Origin: Chloroflexota bacterium
GTDB lineage: Bacteria; Chloroflexota; Anaerolineae; SpSt-600
Direction of reading: 5' to 3'
Assembly: GCA_011041825.1 (NCBI GenBank)
Contig: DRAO01000089.1
Location: 1 to 5,191 of the forward strand
DNA length: 5,191 bases
Below, in pieces: positions 1 through 3,958 of the stretch. Under the pieces are notes generated by a model that was given only the letters and a program-made list of their open reading frames with translations, made no database searches and had not been told where the DNA came from. A program made the position numbers and the translations under genes. The number at the start of each line of letters is the position of its first letter. The first letter of the stretch is position 1.

Positions 1-141
1 ACGTTGCCGGTCCAACTCATCCAGATGTTCTTCATAAGCCTGGGCAAAGGCTTGAGCCAGTTTCTCAAAAGCTTCTTTGGTTAGACCTGTGAGAGCACGA
101 AGCATATTAGGCTTATCGGCCACCTTGGCGTAATTCAACAT
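1..141 (-). CDS. IS5-family-like transposase, N-terminal fragment (runs off left edge)
   Basis: Only the first 47 codons lie in the window, with no stop before the edge. The protein begins MLNYAKVADKPNMLRALTGL and continues with TKEAFEKLAQAFAQAYEEH. This matches the N-terminal helical domain (an HTH-type region preceding the DDE nuclease) of IS5-related transposases of the ISL2/IS1031-like type, which often start with an 'MLxYxKLxxKPxxLRxxTGLT' pattern. That comparison is from memory of the family; the catalytic DDE residues lie outside the window. ATG at 141-139 was chosen because a GGGAGGG ribosome binding site lies about 8-9 nt upstream. An in-frame ATG at 150-148 has no spacing from that site. 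The gene points away from the toxin remnant at 272. It probably belongs to an insertion sequence whose right end falls between 141 and about 250, but I could not identify its terminal inverted repeat. Confidence 0.7.
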   Translation of the reverse strand, partial: MLNYAKVADKPNMLRALTGLTKEAFEKLAQAFAQAYEEHLDELDRQR

Positions 142-152
142 CGCTCCCATCC

Positions 153-177
153 CTCCCAAAAGGTGCCTTGTTGGGAG
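153..177 (-). promoter_or_regulatory. Hairpin covering the transposase ribosome binding site
   Basis: CTCCCAA (153-159) pairs with TTGGGAG (171-177) and AAGG (160-163) pairs with CCTT (166-169), with one bulged G and a tiny loop. On the minus strand the 3' arm contains the GGGAG of the transposase ribosome binding site. A transcript reading through from outside the element would therefore fold the site away. Several insertion sequences (for example IS10 and IS200) use such hairpins to block translation from read-through transcripts. Applying that role here is inference. Confidence 0.5.
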
Positions 178-181
178 TATA

Positions 182-210
182 ATTATACCACAATCACCTA
201 TTACCGATAA
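182..210 (-). promoter_or_regulatory. Candidate extended -10 promoter for the transposase
   Basis: On the minus strand TGGTATAAT (190-182) is a perfect -10 box with a TGn extension. TTATCG (210-205) sits 17 bp upstream as a weak -35 box (3 of 6 matches to TTGACA). Transcription would start near 175, inside the first arm of the hairpin at 153-177, so the native transcript would form a shortened stem compared with read-through RNA. The -10 overlaps the perfect palindrome GTATAATTATAC (177-188). A second minus-strand TATAAT (221-216) has no credible -35. Confidence 0.35.
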
Positions 211-271
211 AGTCTATTATACCCGGAAAGGGCTATGCCCGCTACTCGTTTATGGTAAAGTGCAAAAATAG

Positions 272-778
272 TGCAGTTCCCTTATTACAGCCGCCCAATT
301 CAATTTCCAAGGACAATCTATTATCGAACTCATTGCCGGGCATGCCAGAATAATAATCCCTGAAGGTGTCAGAGAAGAGGTTGTGGATTCCGGTTTACAG
401 GCGGGTTACCCCGATGCCTTGGAACTGGAAAGACTGCTAAGAAGCGGGGCGATCACTGTGGAGAAAGCTCAACCTGCCGACCCTCCTTTTGAGATGGTTG
501 TGGCTGCTTATGGAGTTGAACCGGGAGATGCAGAAATTCTGCGTCTTTGCAGTAATATTCCCGAATACGATTACGTCGTCGTTGACGACCGGCTCCTGTA
601 TCTAATCCTGCACCGTTTTTCCATGCGGCCCGTTTTCCTGCCCGACCTTATCGTAGCCCTGGTCAGGAATGGAGCGATTACACAAGAGATGGGTGAAAAG
701 CTTCTGCAAATTATGCGTCCTCGATACCGTGCCGGTTTCATCGAGCATGCAATACAAATGCTGAAAGGGGTGCTGTGA
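272..778 (+). pseudogene. PIN-domain toxin (DUF3368/VapC-like), disrupted at its 5' end
   Basis: PIN-domain toxins are Mg-dependent ribonucleases; DUF3368-type PIN proteins are usually paired with UPF0175 antitoxins. Reading from TGC at 272 gives CSSLITAAQFNFQG, then IIIPEGVREEVV (the acidic residue after beta 2), GVEPGDAEILRLC, and YDYVVVDDRLLYLILHRF (the distal acidic cluster), followed by PDLIVALVRNGAI. This is the DUF3368-like order. The first strand should end in a catalytic Asp within a D-x-S-x-L-I motif. Here the codon just before CSSLI is TAG (269-271), so the Asp is missing and the frame is closed. The longest open frame starts at GTG 383 (131 aa), with a poor ribosome binding site and without the first 37 residues of the domain, so it is unlikely to encode an active nuclease. 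A 5-A run at 264-268 beside the stop means an indel or a sequencing error should be excluded. The stop codon TGA (776-778) lies 2 nt before the antitoxin's ATG. Confidence 0.72.
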
Positions 779-780
779 AG

Positions 781-1452
781 ATGTCTGTGAAAATAGTTGT
801 TCCTGTAAGAGAGAAGGTATTTCGGTATATGGAAGTCATAGCCGAGAAGGAACGCAAAAGCCGATCGGACGTAGTGCAGGCATTGCTGGAAGAAGGGTAC
901 AGGCGAAAGGTTGAAGAATTTCACGAGAAGTATTCACGAGGAGAAATTACCCTGCGGGAGATGGCCCGTCGGCTGGGGTTGAGCTATAGAGAGCTTTACC
1001 AGATGTTGGCCGATGAAGGCCTTCCGCAACTACACGTTCTCGTTCCGGAAGCTCCTTCAAGCTCTCTCGAACGGCCTGGATTAGCTTCTGGCGCTGCTCA
1101 TCCTCGGAGCATCGTAAAAGCGTCTCCTCGGGAGATTCACCGCCTGAGACACGCTCGATCCAAAGTTCGTGTTCACCATCATAGGCGTCATCAAGAGAGT
1201 AAATGGGATAAAGGGAGCTTTCTGCGTTCTGCACTTGCTCGGATGAAAGGCCGAGCAATGCGGCTTTGTCTTCCGGAGACAGGGTTTCCCAGGCTTCTCC
1301 CCATTGCTCACGTACCTTTTGGATTTGTATCCTGCGAAAGTGCAAATATCGGGGCAAGCGTACAAGAGCGCCGTCTTGAACGAACTTCAGGATGGCGCTT
1401 TGAATGCAACGGTAGGCGAAGGAAGAGAAAGCTGCCCCGTGATCAGGATTGA
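781..1452 (+). CDS. UPF0175-like antitoxin, 3' end replaced by antisense sigma-factor sequence
   Basis: Residues 1-82 are the real gene. A ribbon-helix-helix-like start (MSVKIVVPVREKVFRYMEVI, then SRSDVVQALLEEGYRR) is followed by a second HTH segment, YSRGEITLREMARRLGLSY and ELYQMLADEGLP, the arrangement typical of UPF0175-type antitoxins partnered with DUF3368 PIN toxins. From about codon 83 (1027) the DNA becomes the reverse complement of a sigma-factor gene. The normal stop is lost and the frame runs on to 1452, adding about 140 residues rich in Arg and Pro that are not a natural domain. ATG 781 is preferred over GTG 775 because AGGGG (766-770) lies 10 nt before it; the GTG would overlap the toxin's stop. 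The antitoxin fold may still be complete, since family members end only a few residues after this point. The long chimeric tail probably destabilises the protein. Its toxin partner is also broken. Confidence 0.6.
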   Translation: MSVKIVVPVREKVFRYMEVIAEKERKSRSDVVQALLEEGYRRKVEEFHEKYSRGEITLREMARRLGLSYRELYQMLADEGLPQLHVLVPEAPSSSLERPGLASGAAHPRSIVKASPREIHRLRHARSKVRVHHHRRHQESKWDKGSFLRSALARMKGRAMRLCLPETGFPRLLPIAHVPFGFVSCESANIGASVQERRLERTSGWRFECNGRRRKRKLPRDQD

Positions 1453-1768
1453 AGCGCCTGATAGCAAGTAGAAGCCCCACAAGCCCGGCCTGCATCAGGT
1501 CCTCGAAAGATTCACCCAGGTGAATGTACCTGAAGGCGACTTTCCTGACGAGGCCCAGGTGCATTCTTACCAGCCGGGCTTCGGCTTCCCGGCCTGCCTG
1601 CACCAGGGTTTGAAGTTCTGCCTTTTTCAGAGGCAGAAGCCCGGGCCGTTGCAGCCTGGCCCGGGCCTCCAGCCCTTTTCGCACCGCTTTGAAGAGCCCG
1701 GCCTGCTCCTCTTCAGAAAGCCGACAGGCCGGGCTCCCAACCTGTTTCAGACTAAACCTGTCCGGCAT
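947..1768 (-). CDS. Sigma-70-family RNA polymerase sigma factor, truncated in region 4
   Basis: Sigma factors bind core RNA polymerase through region 2 and direct promoter recognition through regions 2.4 and 4.2. After a charged leader (residues 1-60), region 2 is clear. HLGLVRKVAFRYI and GESFEDLMQAGLVGLLLAI cover 2.1-2.2, and RRFNPDHGAAFSSFAYRCI with ILKFVQDGALVRLPRYLH covers 2.3-2.4 (about residues 60-143). A region 3-like segment with LSPEDKAALLGLSSEQVQ follows at about 163-180. Region 4.1 starts at about 223 (DEQRQKLIQAVRESLKELP) but breaks after ERERVV (residue 247). The remaining 26 residues are antisense to the antitoxin, so the region 4.2 HTH that contacts the -35 element is missing. 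AGGTGG lies 6 nt before ATG 1768. The protein could still bind core and interfere, but should not recognise -35 elements normally. It is neither RpoD nor a small ECF factor; an alternative or mobile-element sigma is most likely. Confidence 0.8.
   Translation of the reverse strand: MPDRFSLKQVGSPACRLSEEEQAGLFKAVRKGLEARARLQRPGLLPLKKAELQTLVQAGREAEARLVRMHLGLVRKVAFRYIHLGESFEDLMQAGLVGLLLAIRRFNPDHGAAFSSFAYRCIQSAILKFVQDGALVRLPRYLHFRRIQIQKVREQWGEAWETLSPEDKAALLGLSSEQVQNAESSLYPIYSLDDAYDGEHELWIERVSGGESPEETLLRCSEDEQRQKLIQAVRESLKELPERERVVAEGLHRPTSGKALYSSTPADGPSPAG
1024..1030. other. Recombination breakpoint joining two convergent 3' ends
   Basis: Left of about 1026 the plus strand encodes the end of the antitoxin HTH (ADEGLP). 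Right of 1028 the minus strand encodes a sigma-70 protein up to ELPERERVV. On either side of the point the opposite reading turns into a nonsense tail: 26 residues for sigma and about 140 for the antitoxin. Both genes therefore lost their 3' ends at the same place, which indicates a deletion or inversion endpoint rather than two independent mutations. Confidence 0.7.
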
Positions 1769-1818
1769 CGCCCACCACCTGAGAACATTTCCCGCAGCAA
1801 TTCCTCAGGCGATAGCAT
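1747..1818 (-). CDS. Possible 23-codon leader ORF overlapping the sigma start
   Basis: A near-perfect ribosome binding site AAGGAGG (plus positions 1826-1832) lies 7 nt before ATG 1818. The frame reads MLSPEELLREMFSGGG and ends at TGA 1749-1747, so it overlaps the first 22 nt of the sigma gene in another frame. This site is stronger than sigma's own AGGTGG, which suggests translational coupling: ribosomes finishing the leader would reinitiate at ATG 1768. The start of the site is paired in a small stem, TCCTT-GCA-AAGGA (1828-1840). The peptide has no recognised family. It could instead be the remains of an older, longer start of the sigma gene. Confidence 0.4.
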   Translation of the reverse strand: MLSPEELLREMFSGGGRCRTGLV

Positions 1819-1842
1819 AGGTTTTCCTCCTTGCAAAGGATA

Positions 1843-1886
1843 CGGAGAGGGCCCTGCCTCCGGCATTGGAGACGGGGCCCTCTCCG
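1843..1886 (-). repeat. Long GC-rich hairpin between the 65-aa gene and sigma
   Basis: CGGAGAGGGCCC (1843-1854) and GGGCCCTCTCCG (1875-1886) are perfect 12-bp inverted repeats. A second small stem lies in the loop (CTCC 1858-1861 with GGAG 1868-1871). It starts 10 nt after the stop of the 65-aa gene and ends 25 nt before the leader ORF. No T-run follows on either strand, so it is not a standard intrinsic terminator. mRNA end protection, an attenuator or a processing site are possible. Confidence 0.75.
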
Positions 1887-1896
1887 GCATCATACC

Positions 1897-2094
1897 TCAC
1901 CAGATACCCTCTTCCAAGCGGTGCCCTATGCCTTCCTGCACCGCCCGGAGGAACTCTGCCGTTTTCGCCTCCGGCCAGGCCGTATCGAGCGCCTCCAAGA
2001 CGAAAAGGACCCACCCGGCGCAGAGCCGGGCATCCCCCAGTTTGTCCAGGAGGCGGGCGAAGGCCTTGGCCACATTAAAAAGCACTTGGCTCAT
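1897..2094 (-). CDS. Small helical protein of unknown function (65 aa)
   Basis: I do not recognise a family. The protein starts MSQVLFNVAKAFARLLDKLG, continues with a hydrophobic stretch (CAGWVLFVLEALDTAWPEA) and ends with an amphipathic segment (FLRAVQEGIGHRLEEGIW). It is therefore mostly helical, with Leu/Ala faces suited to a dimer or partner contact and no cysteine pair. It has a single buried-looking helix but no convincing signal peptide. AAGAGG lies 6 nt before ATG 2094. The gene starts 12 nt after the stop of the zinc-ribbon gene at 2107, so the two should be co-transcribed. Long open frames on the opposite strand lack ribosome binding sites and family resemblance, which is why this strand was chosen. 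Confidence 0.55.
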   Translation of the reverse strand: MSQVLFNVAKAFARLLDKLGDARLCAGWVLFVLEALDTAWPEAKTAEFLRAVQEGIGHRLEEGIW

Positions 2095-2106
2095 CTTGCG
2101 CCTCTT

Positions 2107-2310
2107 TTACTGTTCATCCGCCGGCACCAATATAAGGGAATTGCTGGCGTTGCCGCCGGGCCTTACCGTCATCTCCACCGTGGCGCCGCACTTCTTGCAG
2201 CGCCAGAGGATGTAGATAGAGCCGTCCTGCTCCGGCTCCCATGTTGCCGGCTCCATGAGGCCGTGGGAGCGAGTGTAAGGACAAAGGGGATAAGGACACC
2301 TGATTTGCAT
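2107..2310 (-). CDS. Small zinc-ribbon protein (67 aa), function unknown
   Basis: Four cysteines form a ribbon-type pattern: C5 and C10 in RCPYPLCPY, then C38 and C41 in LWRCKKCGATVEM. The second pair lies in a beta-hairpin-like sequence, as in rubredoxin-type or treble-clef zinc ribbons, so Zn binding is likely. The partner (nucleic acid or protein) cannot be told. The C-terminus (VRPGGNASNSLILVPADEQ) is uncharged and probably flexible. ATG 2310 is preferred because GGAGG lies 8 nt upstream; an in-frame GTG at 2319 would abut that site. The upstream leader holds a three-part CCAAACG repeat and a large hairpin (2345-2382). The gene appears to be first in a minus-strand unit that runs through the 65-aa gene towards sigma. 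Confidence 0.65.
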   Translation of the reverse strand: MQIRCPYPLCPYTRSHGLMEPATWEPEQDGSIYILWRCKKCGATVEMTVRPGGNASNSLILVPADEQ

Positions 2311-2322
2311 CTTCCTCACCTC

Positions 2323-2345
2323 CCAAACGTTTGGTTATCCAAACG
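2323..2345 (-). promoter_or_regulatory. Three-part CCAAACG inverted repeat before the zinc-ribbon gene
   Basis: CCAAACGTTTGG (2323-2334) is a perfect 12-bp palindrome. Its right half CGTTTGG (2328-2334) also pairs with CCAAACG (2339-2345) across a 4-nt TTAT spacer. The middle element can therefore pair with either neighbour. In minus-strand RNA one choice (GTTTGG next to GGAGG) lies right beside the ribosome binding site. It could be a DNA operator with three half-sites or an RNA switch between two small stems; the sequence alone does not decide. Confidence 0.5.
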
Positions 2346-2382
2346 CAAGGAGGCACCGGGGGTTTGCCCGGCGTCTCCTTGC
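2345..2382 (-). repeat. Strong GC-rich hairpin in the divergent intergenic region
   Basis: GCAAGGAGGCACCGGG (2345-2360) pairs with CCCGGCGTCTCCTTGC (2367-2382), with only one G-T and one A-C position in the plus-strand fold (both wobble or paired in the minus-strand fold) and a 6-nt loop. No T-run follows in either direction. It lies 35 nt upstream of the zinc-ribbon start codon and 65 nt upstream of the vapBC -35 box, so it could act as an attenuator for the former or as a boundary between the divergent units. Confidence 0.7.
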
Positions 2383-2429
2383 CACATCCATTTGCTTAGG
2401 GCTCAATGTCAGGCGAAATGAGGAAGTTG

Positions 2430-2449
2430 ACCTTCTCACGAAGGTTTTT
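2430..2449 (+). terminator. Weak terminator-like stem-loop with T-run upstream of vapBC
   Basis: ACCTTC (2430-2435), loop TCAC and GAAGGT (2440-2445) are followed by TTTTT (2445-2449). The shape is that of an intrinsic terminator, but the stem is only 6 bp. It ends inside the vapBC -35 box. It may insulate the vapBC promoter from upstream plus-strand transcription. Confidence 0.3.
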
Positions 2450-2476
2450 GACACTATAGCGCTATAGTGCTATAAT
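2448..2476 (+). promoter_or_regulatory. Consensus sigma-A promoter of vapBC
   Basis: TTGACA (2448-2453) and TATAAT (2471-2476) are both perfect and separated by exactly 17 bp. The start site should fall near 2483, giving a leader of about 20 nt that contains TTTGGAGG before ATG 2505. This is the strongest promoter in the window, as expected for an operon kept low by autorepression. Confidence 0.9.
2452..2469 (+). promoter_or_regulatory. 18-bp perfect palindrome, likely VapB/VapBC operator
   Basis: CACTATAGCGCTATAGTG is a perfect palindrome that overlaps the last two bases of the -35 box and fills nearly the whole spacer. Another GCTATA copy follows at 2469-2474, giving a series of TATA-containing half-sites. 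Ribbon-helix-helix antitoxins bind short palindromes over their own promoter, so binding here would block RNA polymerase. Site identity is inferred from position and symmetry. Confidence 0.75.
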
Positions 2477-2504
2477 CTCTCTTAGCACACCTTTGGAGGT
2501 TCCC

Positions 2505-2783
2505 ATGGGCATCGTCAAGACTTATCCCCGCTTGAACATCTATCTGGACGCGCCTGAGCTTCGAGAGCAGATAAGGTTGGCCGCTGCCAAGCATCAAGTC
2601 ACCATCAGCGCATATTGCGTTGAAGCCATTCGTCGCCGTTTGGCCGAAGACGGTTTTCTTCCTCCTTCTTTGGAAGATGAAAAGCGCCGGGCTGCCGCTC
2701 AGGCTCTGGATCGATTGCGCACCTCCATTGGCCCCATCGGGATGCCGGTATCCGAGCTCATCGAGGAAGGGCGCAGGCGATGA
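2505..2783 (+). CDS. vapB: VapB-type ribbon-helix-helix antitoxin
   Basis: This is the antitoxin of a type II module: it binds and neutralises the PIN toxin encoded next and, as a dimer, represses the operon. The N-terminal 45 residues fit a ribbon-helix-helix fold. The strand YPRLNIYLDAP is followed by helix 1 (ELREQIRLAAAKHQ), a turn (VTISA) and helix 2 (YCVEAIRRRLAEDG). The remainder (PPSLEDEKRRAAAQALDRL and the tail GMPVSELIEEGRRR) is charged and probably disordered when free. It should wrap the toxin, as in other VapB proteins, and be the protease-sensitive part. ATG 2505 was chosen because GGAGG lies 5 nt upstream; an in-frame TTG at 2493 overlaps that site. Its 3' end overlaps vapC by ATGA, so the two are translationally coupled. 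At 92 aa the length is normal. The subfamily cannot be named with certainty. Confidence 0.8.
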   Translation: MGIVKTYPRLNIYLDAPELREQIRLAAAKHQVTISAYCVEAIRRRLAEDGFLPPSLEDEKRRAAAQALDRLRTSIGPIGMPVSELIEEGRRR

Positions 2784-3223
2784 TAGAAATCTCTTACGTC
2801 GTCGTAGATGCCAGCGTGGCCCTCAAGTGGGGTCTGGACGATGAAGAGCACGTCGCCCAGGCGGTGGCCCTACGAGATGACTGGGTGCTATACAAAAAGC
2901 ACCGCCTGGTAGCTCCTTCCCTCTTCTACTATGAGGTAATCAACGGCTTGCGTACTGCCGTGCTCCGGGGGAGGATAACTCAGGAGCTTGGGGCGGAGAT
3001 TTTGAGGAATATTTTGGGCATAGGGGTGCTGCTGGTGGATCCGGAGGCCGAGCGCATTTACCGCCTGGCCTGCAATCACGGTATTGCAGCCTACGATGCC
3101 GCTTACCTGGCTTTGGCCGAGGCTCTGGACTGCCTCCTTTGGACCGGCGACAAGTCTTTCTACCACGCCGTTCACGAGAAGGAGCCTCGTGTGCGCTGGA
3201 TAGGGGATTACACGGGAGAGTAA
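2780..3223 (+). CDS. vapC: VapC-type PIN-domain ribonuclease toxin
   Basis: PIN toxins cleave RNA with Mg or Mn (tRNA or rRNA in studied VapC proteins), stopping translation when the antitoxin is lost; the target here is unknown. All four acidic positions are present: D10 in VVVDASVALKW, E52 in PSLFYYEVINGL, D106 in IAAYDAAYLALAEALD and D124 in LLWTGDKSF. The length (147 aa) and the order of motifs are those of a complete single-domain PIN protein, so it should be active. The start ATG 2780 overlaps the vapB stop as ATGA, the usual coupling that keeps antitoxin in excess. The helical insert between E52 and D106 (RTAVLRGRITQELGAEILRN) fits the region that VapB typically covers. It differs clearly from the broken DUF3368-like toxin at 272-778, so this is a second, independent module and not a duplicate. 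Confidence 0.9.
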   Translation: MIEISYVVVDASVALKWGLDDEEHVAQAVALRDDWVLYKKHRLVAPSLFYYEVINGLRTAVLRGRITQELGAEILRNILGIGVLLVDPEAERIYRLACNHGIAAYDAAYLALAEALDCLLWTGDKSFYHAVHEKEPRVRWIGDYTGE

Positions 3224-3228
3224 CAAGT

Positions 3229-3260
3229 GTTCCTGAAAGTTTAAGCTCCGTCTCAGGAAC
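3229..3260. terminator. Possible bidirectional terminator between convergent genes
   Basis: GTTCCTGA (3229-3236) and TCAGGAAC (3253-3260) are perfect 8-bp inverted repeats beginning 6 nt after the vapC stop. The plus-strand 3' side (CATTTCTGCTTT) is only moderately T-rich. A second small hairpin, CTTGC-GGAT-GCAAG (3275-3288), follows. The position between convergent vapC and the 104-aa gene favours termination, but the 16-nt loop is long. Nothing else was recognised in 3224-3334. Confidence 0.4.
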
Positions 3261-3334
3261 CATTTCTGCTTTACCTTGCGGATGCAAGCCGGTATTCCAC
3301 GACGGCTCCTGGTTTACGCAGCACTTATCAGATG

Positions 3335-3649
3335 CTAACACTCGCTCTTGCCGGGGACGAAAAGCTCCTGTCCGCCTCCCACCACCGGCACGGGGATGAA
3401 AGAAGCCTCTTCAATACTTCCCACGTACCAGAAGGCACCAATGTCAGGAGCGGCGGAGCCCTTTTCGGTTTCCTCAACTCCAATCTCCCCAGGAGGGCCG
3501 AAGAAATGCGCAGCCAGGTTATGGGCATATTCTTCGACATCCTCCCGGGAAGCGGCAAGAACGTAAGCAGATTGCTCGATTTCAACGGAGGTTTTGGCTC
3601 CCACAATGGTCACCGTGATAGTGAACTTATATAGCTTCTTGCCTTTCAT
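3335..3649 (-). CDS. Hypothetical protein, 104 aa
   Basis: I do not recognise a family. The N-terminal half looks like two beta strands (LYKFTITVTIVGAKTSVEIE and SAYVLAAS) followed by an amphipathic helix (REDVEEYAHNLAAHFFG), a small alpha/beta unit. The C-terminal half is Gly- and Pro-rich and probably extended (VPVVGGGQELFVPGKSEC). There is no signal peptide, membrane span or cysteine pair; the single Cys is the last residue. GGGAGG lies about 7 nt before ATG 3649, a strong site that supports this strand over open frames opposite. A hairpin at 3674-3707 separates it from the 82-aa gene upstream. It is the last gene of the minus-strand cluster and faces vapC tail to tail. Confidence 0.65.
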   Translation of the reverse strand: MKGKKLYKFTITVTIVGAKTSVEIEQSAYVLAASREDVEEYAHNLAAHFFGPPGEIGVEETEKGSAAPDIGAFWYVGSIEEASFIPVPVVGGGQELFVPGKSEC

Positions 3650-3673
3650 AGCACACCTCCCGGTAATATTCCA

Positions 3674-3707
3674 GGGCCTGCTGAAGCCTTGTGGCCCCGG
3701 CAGGCCC
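3674..3707 (-). repeat. Intergenic hairpin before the 104-aa gene
   Basis: GGGCCTGC (3674-3681) and GCAGGCCC (3700-3707) are perfect 8-bp inverted repeats, with a further GCC/GGC pairing in the loop (3686-3688 with 3693-3695). It begins 2 nt after the stop of the 82-aa gene and ends 25 nt before the 104-aa start codon. On the minus strand no T-run follows, so it probably does not end the transcript. Confidence 0.6.
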
Positions 3708-3709
3708 CC

Positions 3710-3958
3710 TTATTCTTGTTCAATCTCAATGAATAGCCTCCCTTGCTGGGGGAAAAGCTTCGGCATATGCGAAGCCATTTTGGCGACAGAAGGGCGTCCT
3801 GGAAAAGCCCGTAATGGAAGAGTTTTCCCTTCAGGGGAGACAACCCGACAAAGGGTGCGGGAGTGTCCGTTCACCTTCAGGCGCCAGATGTGGAACTCAG
3901 CGCCGCGATGGTATTCGACTCGGCAAGGAAGGGTGAAAATGTTAATGGCCACGTTCAT
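3710..3958 (-). CDS. Hypothetical protein, 82 aa, overlapping the upstream gene
   Basis: No family is recognised. The protein begins MNVAINIFTLPCRVEYHRG and alternates short hydrophobic strands with basic stretches (FHIWRLKVNGHSRTLCRVV, PLRAFPGRPSVAKMASHMP) before an acidic end (LFIEIEQE). It is basic overall and mostly beta in character. Nucleic-acid binding is possible but not shown. ATG 3958 lies 17 nt inside the 3' end of the 311-aa gene, with an AAGGGA-like site just upstream, so translation is probably coupled. A TTG at 3976 in the same frame is an alternative start with no better site. The close overlap and shared strand suggest that it works with the 311-aa protein. Confidence 0.6.
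   Translation of the reverse strand: MNVAINIFTLPCRVEYHRGAEFHIWRLKVNGHSRTLCRVVSPEGKTLPLRAFPGRPSVAKMASHMPKLFPQQGRLFIEIEQE

Noticed and set aside
177..188. Perfect palindrome GTATAATTATAC as an operator
   Set aside because: It is AT-only in its core and is largely explained by the overlapping -10 element. No nearby regulator is known to use it.
1520..2215. A 231-codon open frame on the plus strand opposite the sigma gene and its upstream leader
   Set aside because: It spans the 5' half of the sigma gene, an intergenic hairpin and the 65-aa gene in antisense, has low-complexity Pro/Ser/Arg content and lacks a ribosome binding site.
1831..2421. A 196-codon plus-strand open frame crossing the zinc-ribbon and 65-aa genes
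   Set aside because: It reads through two well-started minus-strand genes, the palindrome and the hairpin at 2345-2382. GC-rich DNA gives such frames by chance.
2940..3341. A 133-codon minus-strand open frame opposite vapC
   Set aside because: vapC is an unmistakable PIN protein with all four acidic residues. The opposite frame has no family features and no start site.
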